A stretch of DNA of 64,000 bases. Source: Aureimonas sp. SK2. GTDB taxonomy: Bacteria; Pseudomonadota; Alphaproteobacteria; Rhizobiales; Rhizobiaceae. The stretch spans positions 186,001-250,000 of the forward strand of contig NZ_JAPZDS010000005.1 of assembly GCF_029813115.1 (NCBI RefSeq), written 5' to 3'. Position numbers and translations under genes: made by a program. Below the pieces are notes generated by a model, which ran no database searches, had not been told where the DNA came from, and saw only the letters and a program-made list of their open reading frames with translations. Positions 31,587-40,789 of this stretch are shown piece by piece; within the stretch, counting starts at the first letter, position 1, and every line of letters begins with the position of its first letter.

Positions 31587-31900
31587 GCGCCGAGGCCGAA
31601 ACCCACGGCGGCGAGGTGGAGAAGCTCGTCACCATGGTCAACCAGGTGGCGCGCTTCTTCGAGAGCCAGGCGCACGAGCCCGGCGTTCTCGGCGTCGCCG
31701 ACCATGTCGCGGCCTTCTGGACGCCGCGCATGCGCGCCATGATCTTCGCCCATCTCGACGCCGGGGGCGCGGGCCTGCGGCCCCTGTCGCGCGAGGGGCT
31801 GGAGCAGTTGCGCGCCCGCCCGCCCAAGGCGGCGCCCAGGCGGCTGGAGGCGGCCGGCGGGATCTCGGTCGGCACCGCGCCGGGCTCGGACGCGGGATAG
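31583..31900 (+). CDS. fdsD: Formate dehydrogenase delta subunit
   Basis: 105 residues. The core EKLVTMVNQVARFFESQ and the later VAAFWTPRMRAMI segment are characteristic of FdsD, a small subunit found with soluble formate dehydrogenases and needed for full activity or assembly in some species. The last 30 residues (proline/alanine-rich) go beyond the usual length. ATGA overlap with fdsA shows translational coupling. The FdsC/FdhD sulfur-transfer factor that often follows is not in this window. Confidence 0.9.
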   Translation: MSAEAETHGGEVEKLVTMVNQVARFFESQAHEPGVLGVADHVAAFWTPRMRAMIFAHLDAGGAGLRPLSREGLEQLRARPPKAAPRRLEAAGGISVGTAPGSDAG

Positions 31901-31927
31901 CGCCACAAAGATCGCCGCATTCCCGAG

Positions 31928-31967
31928 CCCTTTGCCTGCCGCGGCCTATGTTGCGGCAGGCAAAGGG
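31928..31967 (+). other. Perfect 15-bp inverted repeat after fdsD
   Basis: CCCTTTGCCTGCCGC and its exact reverse complement are separated by ten bases. It lies 28 bp after the fdsD stop and 28 bp before the ClC gene. There is no T tract on either side. Likely roles are 3'-end protection or transcript termination aided by Rho; a DNA-binding site is possible. Confidence 0.7.
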
Positions 31968-31994
31968 ATGAACGGCATGACGACGGTCTGAACC

Positions 31995-33785
31995 ATGGAC
32001 GGAGGCAAGGCGCACCAGGAAACGCCCGCGACCACGGTGCCGGTCAAGGCGCCGAGCCGGTTCCGGGCGCTGGTGCGCGGCAACGAGGTCGGCCTCGTCC
32101 TGGTCGCGGCGGTCGTCGGCGTCCTCGCGGGCCTCGTCGTCACCGCGATCGGGCGGGCGGCCGAGGCGCTCCACATCCTGTTCTTCTCGGCCGAGGGCGG
32201 ACATCTCAGCGCGATGCCGGCCCTCGCCTCGCCCTGGCATGCGGCCATTCCGGCCTGCGGCGGCGCGCTTCTCGGCGCCTATCTTCTCTGGATGCGCAAG
32301 CGCAAGGCGCGCGCCCTCGTCGATCCGATCGAGGCCAACGCCCTGCATGGCGGGCGCATGTCGATCCGCGACAGCGTGATCGTCGTGTTCCAGAACCTCG
32401 TGTCCAACGGCTTCGGCGCCTCGGTCGGCCTGGAGGCCGCCTATACGCAGATGGCCGGCGGCCTCGCCTCGCGCCTCGGCATCGCCTTCGAGATGCGGCG
32501 GGGCGACCTGCGCATGCTGGTCGGCTGCGGCGCGGCGGGCGCGATCGCCGCCGCCTTCAACGCGCCGCTGACCGGTGCGTTCTACGCCTTCGAGCTGATC
32601 ATCGGCACCTATTCGGTGGTCTCGCTGGCCCCGGTCGTCGCGGCGGCCCTGTGCGGCACCTTCGTGGCGCGGTTCTTCGGCTCGACGCCCTTCCTGATCG
32701 ATGCCGGCGATCCCGGGCCGATGATGGCGCAGGACTATCCGCCGGCCATCCTCCTGGCGGTGCTGGCCGCCGGGCTCGGCATCGCCGTCATGAAGGGCGT
32801 GACGGCCGTGGAGCGCGGCGTGCGCGGCTCGGGCCTGCCCGCCCCGTTGCGCCCGGTGGCGGGCGGGCTGGTGCTCGGGGCGCTCGCCCTCGTCACGCCG
32901 CAGGTCCTGTCGTCCGGCCACGGCGCGCTGCACCTGCAGCTCGACCTTCCGACGGCGCTTGCTCCGCTGGCGCTGCTTCTCGCGCTCAAGGCCTTCGCCT
33001 CCGCCGTGTCGATCGGCAGCGGCTTTCGCGGCGGCCTGTTCTTCGCGTCCCTTTTCATGGGCGCGCTTCTCGGCAAGCTCTTTGCCGGCCTCGCACCGCT
33101 CCTCTTCCCCGACACCGCGCTGACGCCCGTCACCTTCGCCATCGTCGGCATGAGCTCTCTGGCCGTCACCATCGTCGGCGGGCCGATGACCATGACCTTC
33201 CTGGCCCTGGAGATGACCGGCGACTTCCCCATCACCGCGCTGGCGCTGGCCGCCGTCGTCACGGCCTCGCTGACGGCGCGCAAGACCTTCGGCTATTCCT
33301 TCGCCACCTGGCGCTTTCACCTGCGCGGAGAGAGCATCCGCAGCGCCCACGACATCGGCTGGATCCGCAACCTGACGGTCGGCCGCATGATGCGAACGGA
33401 CGTGCGCACCACGAGCCTCGGCACCAGCCTCAAGACCTTCCGGCGCGACTTCCCGCTGGGCTCCGTCCAGCGCGTCGTGGTGGTGGACGGCGCGGGCGCC
33501 TATGCCGGGATCGTGCTCGTGGCGGACGCCTATTCCGACGCGGTGACGGATCTCGAGGCCAGAATCGACGACCTCCTGCGCTGGCAGGACGCCGTGCTCC
33601 TGCCCCAGATGAGCGCGCGCGACGCGGCCGCCCTGTTCGATGCGGCCGAGAGCGAGGCGCTGGCAGTGGTGGACGGGCCGAAGACGCGCGGCGTCGTCGG
33701 GCTCCTCACCGAAAGCCATACGCTGCGGCGCTACAGCGAGGAGCTGGAACTGCGCCGTCGCGAGGCGGCCGGGGAAATCCGGTGA
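31995..33785 (+). CDS. ClC-type chloride channel/antiporter with CBS domains
   Basis: 596 residues: about ten or more membrane helices (25-430), then two CBS motifs (about 450-590). The gating glutamate is kept but its motif reads GASVGLEAAYTQ instead of the usual GREGP form, and the third filter stretch is GSGFRGGLFFASLF in place of GGxFAPSL. It is therefore a divergent clade of ClC transporters, probably for chloride or another anion; ion and mode (channel or proton antiport) cannot be read. It follows the fds genes on the same strand but behind a strong inverted repeat. Confidence 0.9.
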   Translation: MDGGKAHQETPATTVPVKAPSRFRALVRGNEVGLVLVAAVVGVLAGLVVTAIGRAAEALHILFFSAEGGHLSAMPALASPWHAAIPACGGALLGAYLLWMRKRKARALVDPIEANALHGGRMSIRDSVIVVFQNLVSNGFGASVGLEAAYTQMAGGLASRLGIAFEMRRGDLRMLVGCGAAGAIAAAFNAPLTGAFYAFELIIGTYSVVSLAPVVAAALCGTFVARFFGSTPFLIDAGDPGPMMAQDYPPAILLAVLAAGLGIAVMKGVTAVERGVRGSGLPAPLRPVAGGLVLGALALVTPQVLSSGHGALHLQLDLPTALAPLALLLALKAFASAVSIGSGFRGGLFFASLFMGALLGKLFAGLAPLLFPDTALTPVTFAIVGMSSLAVTIVGGPMTMTFLALEMTGDFPITALALAAVVTASLTARKTFGYSFATWRFHLRGESIRSAHDIGWIRNLTVGRMMRTDVRTTSLGTSLKTFRRDFPLGSVQRVVVVDGAGAYAGIVLVADAYSDAVTDLEARIDDLLRWQDAVLLPQMSARDAAALFDAAESEALAVVDGPKTRGVVGLLTESHTLRRYSEELELRRREAAGEIR

Positions 33786-33816
33786 GGGCAACAAGCGCGC
33801 GTCGTGCCATGGCCGG

Positions 33817-33872
33817 ATGCATCGCGTCTGCTATGAAGCGGATCGAAGGGCATGAACGTTCGCGCGATGCAT
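33817..33872. repeat. 10-bp inverted repeat pair upstream of the phospholipase D gene
   Basis: ATGCATCGCG (33817-33826) and CGCGATGCAT (33863-33872) are exact reverse complements, 36 bases apart, between the ClC and phospholipase D genes. Function is unknown; it may be an operator pair or chance. Confidence 0.35.
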
Positions 33873-33936
33873 GGGCGGTGGAGGCCGGTTCGGGTTGCAC
33901 GGGAATGGTTCGGGCGAACGACGAGAGGATGCGGGC

Positions 33937-35469
33937 TTGGACACGGTGAACGAGGCGACCGCCGGCGCGGCGCAGGCGACCGCTGGTGCGGCGCGGGCGA
34001 CCGCGGATGCGGCGCCGACCATTCTGGCGCCCGGGCGCAACTGCATGGCGATCGCGCGGGCGGACCGCCTGTCGGTGATCATCGATGCCGACGACTACTT
34101 CCGCTTCGCCCGGCGCGCGATGACGGCCGCCAGACGCCGCATCATGCTGATCGGCTGGGACTTCGACGCCCGGATCACGCTCGGCCACGACCTCGGCGAG
34201 GAGGGGCCGGAAAAGCTCGGCGACTTCGTCCACTGGCTGGTGGAGCGCAATCCGGACCTCGAAATCTTCCTCCTGCGCTGGGTCGTGGGCGCGGTGAAGA
34301 CGCTGCTGCGCGGATCGACCTTCCTGACGCTGCTCAGGTGGATGGCCCATCCGCGCATCCACACCAAGCTCGACGGCGCGCATCCGACGGGCTCCTCGCA
34401 CCACCAGAAGATCGTGGTGATCGACGACGCCCTCGCCTTCTGCGGCGGCATCGACATGACTGCCGACCGCTGGGACACGCGCGAGCACCTGTTCGAGGAC
34501 GAGCGCCGCCGCCGTCCCTTCACCCGACGCCGCTACAAGCCCTGGCACGACGCCTCCACCGCCTTCACCGGCCCGGCGGTGGAGACGCTGGCGGCCATCT
34601 GCCGCGCCCGCTGGCAGGTGGCGGGGGGCAAGCCGGATCCCGAGCCTTTGCCCGAACCAGTTCCCATCTGGCCGACGGGCCTGTGGACGCATTTCCGGGA
34701 CCTCGACATCGCCGTGTCGCGCTCCGCCCCGTGCCACGGCGGGCGCGAGCCGGTCCGCGAGATCGAGGAACTCTACGTCGATCAGATCCGTGCCGCCCGG
34801 CGCTTCATCTATGCCGAGAGCCAGTATTTCGCCTCGCGCCGCATCGCCGAGGCGATCGCGCATCGGCTGGAGGAGCCGGGCGGACCGGAGATCGTGGTGA
34901 TCAATCCGGTCTCGGCCCAAGGCTGGCTGGAGCCGGTGGCGATGGACACGGCGCGCGCGCGCCTCGCCGAGGCGCTTCGCCGGATCGACACGGCCCATCG
35001 CTTCCGCCTCTACCATCCCGTCAACTCGGGCGGCGAGTCGATCTATGTCCATGCCAAGATCCTGGTGGTGGACGACCGCTACCTGCGGGTCGGCTCCTCC
35101 AACATGAACAACCGCTCGATGCGGCTCGACACCGAATGCGACGTGACGGTAGAGGCCGAGCGCGCGCCCGACGGCGCGCGGGCACAGATCGCGGCGATCC
35201 GCGACGATCTCCTGGCCGAGCATCTCGGCATCAGCCCCGAGCGCGTCGCCGAGACGCTGGCGCGGACCGGGTCGCTGATCGAGACGATCGAGACGCTTCG
35301 CGGCCCCGGCCGCTCGCTGGTGCCTTACGAGGCGCCCGAACTCGGCGACATCGAGGCATGGCTCGCGGATCACAAGATCCTCGACCCCGAAGGCCCGGAG
35401 GAGATGTTCGAGCCGCTCAACCGGCGCCGCAACCTCATCGGCCGCCTCCGCCGTCGTCTCCATCGTTAG
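33937..35469 (+). CDS. Phospholipase D / cardiolipin synthase-like protein
   Basis: 510 residues from TTG 33937, chosen because GAGAGG lies 7 bases upstream; GTG 33946 or an upstream start at 33871 are alternatives. Two HKD active-site motifs are present, HHQKIVVIDD and HAKILVVDD, each followed by the usual GG/GS region. It has no clear membrane anchor, unlike ClsA, so it may be a phospholipase D or a transphosphatidylase at the membrane surface. The first 30 residues contain a threefold alanine-rich repeat. The 3' end overlaps the convergent argP by 35 bp. Confidence 0.85.
   Translation: MDTVNEATAGAAQATAGAARATADAAPTILAPGRNCMAIARADRLSVIIDADDYFRFARRAMTAARRRIMLIGWDFDARITLGHDLGEEGPEKLGDFVHWLVERNPDLEIFLLRWVVGAVKTLLRGSTFLTLLRWMAHPRIHTKLDGAHPTGSSHHQKIVVIDDALAFCGGIDMTADRWDTREHLFEDERRRRPFTRRRYKPWHDASTAFTGPAVETLAAICRARWQVAGGKPDPEPLPEPVPIWPTGLWTHFRDLDIAVSRSAPCHGGREPVREIEELYVDQIRAARRFIYAESQYFASRRIAEAIAHRLEEPGGPEIVVINPVSAQGWLEPVAMDTARARLAEALRRIDTAHRFRLYHPVNSGGESIYVHAKILVVDDRYLRVGSSNMNNRSMRLDTECDVTVEAERAPDGARAQIAAIRDDLLAEHLGISPERVAETLARTGSLIETIETLRGPGRSLVPYEAPELGDIEAWLADHKILDPEGPEEMFEPLNRRRNLIGRLRRRLHR
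33955..34017 (+). repeat. Three tandem 21-bp repeats in the 5' end of the phospholipase D gene
   Basis: Three copies beginning GCGACCGC at 33955, 33976 and 33997 encode the heptad A-T-A-(G/D)-A-A-x. Copies differ at a few positions. In-frame length means copy number could change without breaking the gene. Confidence 0.7.
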
Positions 35470-36355
35470 CCCGCGAGGGCACGAGGGCGCCGACTGCCGC
35501 CGCCCGGACCGCCTCCGTCAGGCGGCGAAGCGCGGCGGAGGGAAGGCGCGAGACGGTCCAGAACAGGGACACCGCGACGCGTCGGGCCGGGGGCAGCTCG
35601 ACGAGGCGACCGGCCGCGAGATGCGCCTCGGCCAGCGCGACCGGCTGGAGGCCCCAGGCGAGGCCGGCGAGCGCGAGGTCCAGGAAGCCGTGGGTCGAAG
35701 GCGCCCAGTGCGTCGGCGCGCCGGGCGCGCAGCTGTGGGCCTCCCGCATCCAGCGCGCCTGCAGCCCGTCGCGCCGGTCGAAGCGCAAAACCGGTGCAAG
35801 CGCGAGCGCGGCCGGATCGACGCCCCCGGAAAAGAAGCGCTGATGGAAGCCGGGGCTGGCGCAGGCCGCATATCGGAGACTTCCCAGCGGGAAGGTCCGG
35901 CAGCCCTGGACGGGCTCGGGATCGGCGGTCACGGCCGCCACCACCTCGCCCGACCGCAGCCGGTCGGCCGTATGCGCCTCGTCGTCCAGCACGAGGTCGA
36001 GCGTCGCGCCGCCCACCTGGCCGAACGCGGCGGCGGCTCCCGGAAACCAGGTGGCAAGACTGTCTGCGTTGACGGCGATCCTGAGGCTCACGGGCTCGGC
36101 CGCCCCCGCCCCGGCCAGGCCGAGGTCGGCCTCTAGGAGCCGGACACGGTCGACATGCGCTGAGAGCGTGCGTCCGAGGTCCGTCGGCAGACAAGGCGCA
36201 CCGCGCACGACCAGGATCGCCCCCAGGCGCTCCTCCAGGCCCCGCACCCGCTGCGAGACGGCGGACGGGGTGAGGCCAAGCGAAGCGGCTGCGCGATCGA
36301 AGCTGCCTTCGCGGATGACGGCGGCAAAGGCGGCAAGGGCGGAGTAATCGAGCAC
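35435..36355 (-). CDS. argP: LysR family regulator ArgP
   Basis: 306 residues from GTG 36355. The N-terminal helix-turn-helix (SFDRAAASLGLTPSAVSQRVRGLEERLG) and the divergent LysE-type exporter identify ArgP/LysG (IciA), which senses lysine or arginine and activates the exporter gene. A perfect inverted repeat covers its own ribosome binding region, compatible with autorepression. The 3' end overlaps the phospholipase D gene. Confidence 0.9.
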   Translation of the reverse strand: MLDYSALAAFAAVIREGSFDRAAASLGLTPSAVSQRVRGLEERLGAILVVRGAPCLPTDLGRTLSAHVDRVRLLEADLGLAGAGAAEPVSLRIAVNADSLATWFPGAAAAFGQVGGATLDLVLDDEAHTADRLRSGEVVAAVTADPEPVQGCRTFPLGSLRYAACASPGFHQRFFSGGVDPAALALAPVLRFDRRDGLQARWMREAHSCAPGAPTHWAPSTHGFLDLALAGLAWGLQPVALAEAHLAAGRLVELPPARRVAVSLFWTVSRLPSAALRRLTEAVRAAAVGALVPSRANDGDDGGGGR

Positions 36356-36357
36356 GA

Positions 36358-36374
36358 ATGAAGCCTTGCTTCAT
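36358..36374. promoter_or_regulatory. Palindrome in the argP-lysE intergenic region
   Basis: ATGAAGC-CTT-GCTTCAT, a perfect 7-bp inverted repeat with 3-base spacer, directly upstream of argP and 55 bp before the exporter start. Position and symmetry fit an ArgP binding site shared by the two divergent genes. Confidence 0.5.
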
Positions 36375-36428
36375 CCAGCGAAGAAGAACAAGTTTTACTA
36401 CATCGGCGCCGACCGGCATGGACAGGGC

Positions 36429-37061
36429 ATGAGCACGGTCCTTCCCCCCTTCCTCTCCGGCTTCGCCCTGTCGGCGGCCCTGATCGTCGCGATCGGAGCG
36501 CAGAACCTCTTCGTGCTGCGCCAGGGTCTCCTGCGCCGGCATGTCGGTCCGATCGTCCTCTTCTGCGGCACGGCGGACGCGCTTCTGATCGCGGCCGGCG
36601 TCGGCGGCGCGGGCGCGCTCCTGGCCGCGGCCCCGGGCCTCGCCCGCGCGCTGGCGCTCGGCGGCGCCGCCTTCCTCACCTGGTACGGCTTGGCGGCGCT
36701 GCGGCGAATGGCCTCGCCTGGCGCGCTGGCGGCCGAGGCCGAGGGCGGATCCTCGCTCGGACGCGCGCTCGCCACCGCCGCCGCCTTCACGTTTTTGAAC
36801 CCGCACGTCTATCTCGACACGGTGCTTCTGATGGGCGTCGCCGGCTCGGCGCAGCCGGCGGACCTGCGCCCGGTCTTCGTGCTCGGCGCGGCCGCGGCGA
36901 GCTATGCCTGGTTCGCCTCGCTCGGTTTCGGCGCGCGCCTCCTGCGTCCGCTGTTCGCGAGGCCCGAGGCCTGGCGCGTTCTCGACGCGATCGTCGGCGC
37001 GGTGATGCTGACGCTCGCCGCTTCGCTTCTTGTCGGCAGCTTCGGCGCAAGGGCGCCGTAG
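36429..37061 (+). CDS. LysE/ArgO family basic amino acid exporter
   Basis: 210 residues from ATG 36429 (MSTVLPPFLSGFALSAALIV); an upstream in-frame ATG at 36366 falls next to the operator and is unlikely. About six membrane segments, with the conserved AIGAQNLFVLRQGL near 22-35 and TFLNPHVYLDTVLL near 122-135 of LysE/ArgO proteins. It should export excess lysine or arginine (and the toxic analogue canavanine in ArgO). It is controlled by the divergent argP. Confidence 0.93.
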   Translation: MSTVLPPFLSGFALSAALIVAIGAQNLFVLRQGLLRRHVGPIVLFCGTADALLIAAGVGGAGALLAAAPGLARALALGGAAFLTWYGLAALRRMASPGALAAEAEGGSSLGRALATAAAFTFLNPHVYLDTVLLMGVAGSAQPADLRPVFVLGAAAASYAWFASLGFGARLLRPLFARPEAWRVLDAIVGAVMLTLAASLLVGSFGARAP

Positions 37062-37160
37062 CGTTAGGCATCCTGCGCCTTCCCTGGAGCAGGGCTTGGT
37101 CTTCAGCACGAATTAAGTCTTTCGGTTCATCATCCGCCGATTGCGCTGGGAGATCAAAAA

Positions 37161-38861
37161 ATGAGTGCCTTGTTCGCTTCGGATGCCGATCGGCTCCTGG
37201 CTGCCCTGGATCTGTCCATGGCGATCATCGAGTTCGATCTGGACGGCAAGATCCTCCGCGCGAACCGCAATTTCTGCGACGTGATGGGCTATGCCGAGAA
37301 CGAGCTCGTCGGGCGCCACCACTCGATGTTCCTCGATCCGGCCTATGCCGCCTCGCCCGAATACGTGGCCTTCTGGGCGAAGCTCCGCGGCGGGGAGTTC
37401 GAATGCGACGAGTTCCGGCGCCTTGCGAAAGGCGGGCGAGAGGTCTTCATCCGCGGCAACTACAATCCGGTGATGAACCGGTCGGGCAAGCCGACGAAAA
37501 TCGTCAAGTTCGCCAACGACATTACCGCGACCAAGCGCAGCCAGATCGACAGCGTCGCGAAGATGGCCGCGATCGATCGCTCCCAGGCGGTGATCGAGTT
37601 CACTCTCCAGGGCGAGATCGTCACGGCCAACGCCGCGTTCCTGTCGGCTCTAGGCTATTCGCTGGATGAGGTGGTCGGGCGCCATCATTCCATGTTCCTG
37701 GAGCGCGCCGAAGTGGCCGCGCCGAGCTATGCCGCCTTGTGGACCAAGCTGCGCGACGGGGAGTTCGTATCCGGCGAGTTCCGCCGCATCGGCAAGAACG
37801 GGCGCGAGGTCTTCATCCAGGCTTCCTATAATCCCGTTCTCGGCCTCGACGGCAAGGTGGCCAAGGTGGTGAAGTTCGCCACCGACGTCACGGGTCGGGT
37901 CCGGGCCGTCACGTCCCTTGGGATCGCCCTGGAGCACCTCGCCGAAGGCAACCTGCGCGAGCGCATCGACCAGCCCTTCAACGCGGCTCTCGACCCGATC
38001 CGCGAGAGCTTCAACGGCTCGGTCGAGACGCTGGAAGGGGCGATGGTCGCGATCACCCGGAACGCCTCGACCATCCAGGCCAATGCCGAAAGCATCCGCA
38101 CCGCTTCCGACGATCTCGCGCGTCGCACCGAGCAGGAGGCCGCCGCGGTCGAGGAAATTTCCGCAGCCCTGTCCGAGATGACCAACGGCGTGCGCACCGC
38201 CAGCCGCAAGGCGGAGGAAGCGGGCGAACTCGTCGCCCGCACCCGTCAGGAGGCCGAGCAGTCCGGCTCGATCGTCGGCGGTGCCGTGGAGGCCATGGGC
38301 AAGATCGAGGGCTCGTCCGATCGCATCGGCAGCATCATCGGGGTGATCGACGAGATCGCCTTCCAGACCAACCTCCTGGCGCTCAACGCCGGCGTGGAAG
38401 CCGCGCGGGCCGGCGAGGCCGGCAAGGGCTTCGCGGTGGTGGCGCAGGAGGTGCGCGGCCTCGCCCAGCGCTCGGCGGAAGCGGCCAAGGAGATCAAGGA
38501 GCTTATCTCGACCTCCCGCCGCCAGGTCGAGGAAGGCGTCGAACTCGTCGGGCGGGCGGGAACCTCGCTCCAGAGCATCGTCGGGAAGGTCGCCGAAGTG
38601 AACGAACACGTCGGCTCGATCGTCCAGGCCGTGCGCAACCAGGCCCAGGGCCTGTCGGAGATCAATGCCGGCGTCGGCACGCTCGACCGGAGCATCCAGA
38701 AGAACGCGGCGATGGTCGAGGAGTCGGCGGCGGCCTGCGCGGAACTCTCCAACGAGGTGAACGCCCTCAACGCCATGATCGGCAAGTTCGAACTCGGCGC
38801 CCCGGGACGCCGCGGCTCGCCGGTCCATGCCCTGCAGAAGCGGATCGCCGGCGGGTTCTGA
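37161..38861 (+). CDS. Soluble methyl-accepting chemotaxis protein with two PAS domains
   Basis: 566 residues with no membrane segment. Two similar PAS-PAC units occupy about 10-125 and 130-245 (each has G(Y)[18 protein letters not shown] sequence), a HAMP-like linker follows at about 250-300, and the signalling domain has the tip [20 protein letters not shown] near 395-415. The cytoplasmic location and GRHHSMF segment are typical of Aer2/PAS receptors that bind haem, flavin or a metabolite. It is convergent with an HWE kinase gene. Confidence 0.93.
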   Translation: MSALFASDADRLLAALDLSMAIIEFDLDGKILRANRNFCDVMGYAENELVGRHHSMFLDPAYAASPEYVAFWAKLRGGEFECDEFRRLAKGGREVFIRGNYNPVMNRSGKPTKIVKFANDITATKRSQIDSVAKMAAIDRSQAVIEFTLQGEIVTANAAFLSALGYSLDEVVGRHHSMFLERAEVAAPSYAALWTKLRDGEFVSGEFRRIGKNGREVFIQASYNPVLGLDGKVAKVVKFATDVTGRVRAVTSLGIALEHLAEGNLRERIDQPFNAALDPIRESFNGSVETLEGAMVAITRNASTIQANAESIRTASDDLARRTEQEAAAVEEISAALSEMTNGVRTASRKAEEAGELVARTRQEAEQSGSIVGGAVEAMGKIEGSSDRIGSIIGVIDEIAFQTNLLALNAGVEAARAGEAGKGFAVVAQEVRGLAQRSAEAAKEIKELISTSRRQVEEGVELVGRAGTSLQSIVGKVAEVNEHVGSIVQAVRNQAQGLSEINAGVGTLDRSIQKNAAMVEESAAACAELSNEVNALNAMIGKFELGAPGRRGSPVHALQKRIAGGF

Positions 38862-38870
38862 ACAGGCCTC

Positions 38871-40607
38871 TCAGTCCACCGGCACGTCGATCGTGCAGCG
38901 CACGCCCTCCGGCCCGATCTCGTAGCGCGTGCGCGCCTTCATCTGGTAGGGCAGCGCCTTCTCGATCAGCTCGCGCCCGTAGCCGCGGCCGGGGGCGGCG
39001 GGCACGGGCGGGGGCGGCGCCGTGCCGCTCTCGATCCATTCCACGCAGAGGCGCCGCGGCCCGCCCTCCGGCTCGCCGAGCCGCCAGCGCACCGCCAGCC
39101 GCCCGGCATCGCCGGACAAGGCCCCGTATTTCACCGCGTTGGTCGCCAGTTCGTGGATGGCGAGCGCGAAGGTCTGGACCGTTGCCGAACGCAGCCGCAC
39201 GCCGAGCGGCCCGTCCAGCACCACCCTTTCCCCGCCTTCATCCAGGACGCCGCGCGCGCCGAGCTCGGCGCGGATCAGCTCGTCGAAGGTCACCCGCTGG
39301 CCGCGGTCGAGTTGCGACAGGAGCCCGTTGATGCGCGAGAGCGCCAGGAGCCGCTCGCGGAAGCGCGGGAGGAAGTCGGCCACCGACCGCGCGCTGCGGG
39401 CGGTGCGCTCCGCGACGGACGTGACGACGCCCAGGAGGTTGCGCGTGCGGTGCTGAAGCTCGGCCAGCAGCACCTCCTGCCGGGCCTGGAGCTGCCGCAT
39501 CTCGTCGATGTCGGTGCAGGTGCCAACCCATTCGCGCGTCGCGCCCGCCTCGTCGCGGACCGGCAGGGCCCGGGCATGGAACCAGCGATAACCCTCCCCA
39601 CCCGCCGGACGGATGCGGATTTCGACCTGGAACTCCCCACGCTCGCGCGCCTTCGCCCAGGCAGCCGCCACACGTCCCCGGTCGTCGGGATGGATCATTC
39701 GAAGCCAGCCGAGGCCGCGGCTGTCCGCACCGCTCTGGCCGGTATAGGCGCCCCATTGCGAACTGGCCCAGGTCCACCGCCCGGCGGCCGTCGCCCGCCA
39801 GACGAATTGGGGCATGCTCTGAACAAGGGTCGAAAGCCGCCGCTCGCTGCGCGACAGCTCCGCCTCCGCGCGCCGCCGCGGGAGGACGTCGCGAAACAGG
39901 ACGGCCAGACGCGAGCCGCCCGGCCCTTCGATCGGGGTCGCATAGATCTCGAAGAACCGGCGCGGCTTCTCCTGCTGTTCCTCGAAGCGCTCGGCCGTGC
40001 CGCTGCGCGTGATGCGGTCGTAGACGTCGAGCCACTTGCGCGGGAGATCGGGCACGAGTTCGCGGGCGGTGCGCCCCACCGCGTCGCGAAACCCGCTCTG
40101 GCGCTCGAAGGCGGAGTTCACCGCCAGGAACCTGTAGTTCACAGGTTGCCCGTCGGCGTCGTAGATCATCTGGATCGTGCAGAACCCGTCGTCGATCGTC
40201 TCGATCAGCCGGCGGTGGACATCCCCCTCGCCATCCGGCCTCCGCCGGGCGATCCCGTGCCAGTCATGCTCCCCCGCAGGCACGATGCGAAGCTGCGCGG
40301 GCTCGGCGGCACCGCCGTCCAGACGGAGGCGCAGGCTCGCATCCAACGCCCCGCGGGCTGCGCTCGCCTCGTGCCACAGACTTTCGGCTAAGGCTCGGTC
40401 GGCCGGATCGACCGCCTCCAGCCAAAGCCGTCCTTTCCAATGCGCCGCCGTTTCCGGTCCCAGGCCCGTCGGTGCGCCGGCCGTCACGCGGCCGTTCTCG
40501 TCCATCCGCCATAACGCGTCGGCAAAGCCGGTCAGAAGCGTCGAAGGGATCGCATCGTTCGGCTCGGCGTCCAATCCATGCGCTCCCGTGTCGGCGATCG
40601 CGTTCAT
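38871..40607 (-). CDS. PAS domain-containing HWE-family histidine kinase
   Basis: 578 residues from ATG 40607. About three PAS regions (30-130, 150-260, 270-380) lack membrane segments. The kinase core starts with LLAELQHRTRNLLGVV (phospho-acceptor His), then HELATNAVKYGALS (N box) and VEWIESG (the W-x-E of HWE kinases). Such kinases in Rhizobiales often feed the general stress response or answer light or redox signals. A single-domain receiver gene is divergent 183 bp away and is the likely partner. The ribosome binding site is weak. Confidence 0.9.
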   Translation of the reverse strand: MNAIADTGAHGLDAEPNDAIPSTLLTGFADALWRMDENGRVTAGAPTGLGPETAAHWKGRLWLEAVDPADRALAESLWHEASAARGALDASLRLRLDGGAAEPAQLRIVPAGEHDWHGIARRRPDGEGDVHRRLIETIDDGFCTIQMIYDADGQPVNYRFLAVNSAFERQSGFRDAVGRTARELVPDLPRKWLDVYDRITRSGTAERFEEQQEKPRRFFEIYATPIEGPGGSRLAVLFRDVLPRRRAEAELSRSERRLSTLVQSMPQFVWRATAAGRWTWASSQWGAYTGQSGADSRGLGWLRMIHPDDRGRVAAAWAKARERGEFQVEIRIRPAGGEGYRWFHARALPVRDEAGATREWVGTCTDIDEMRQLQARQEVLLAELQHRTRNLLGVVTSVAERTARSARSVADFLPRFRERLLALSRINGLLSQLDRGQRVTFDELIRAELGARGVLDEGGERVVLDGPLGVRLRSATVQTFALAIHELATNAVKYGALSGDAGRLAVRWRLGEPEGGPRRLCVEWIESGTAPPPPVPAAPGRGYGRELIEKALPYQMKARTRYEIGPEGVRCTIDVPVD

Positions 40608-40789
40608 ATCGCGTGGTGGATCTAAGAAGGATGCCTGCCCGCAGGCAAGTCGCCAGCCATGCCGCCGACGGCGCGACTGGCAACCATGTCGGTAGACGAG
40701 ACGTGTTTCGGTGCGGCAATTCGTTCGCAAAGGGGACGAAGAGTCTTTACATCTCCGAGAGAAACAATCGCGCGCGAGCGGGAAGCGCC

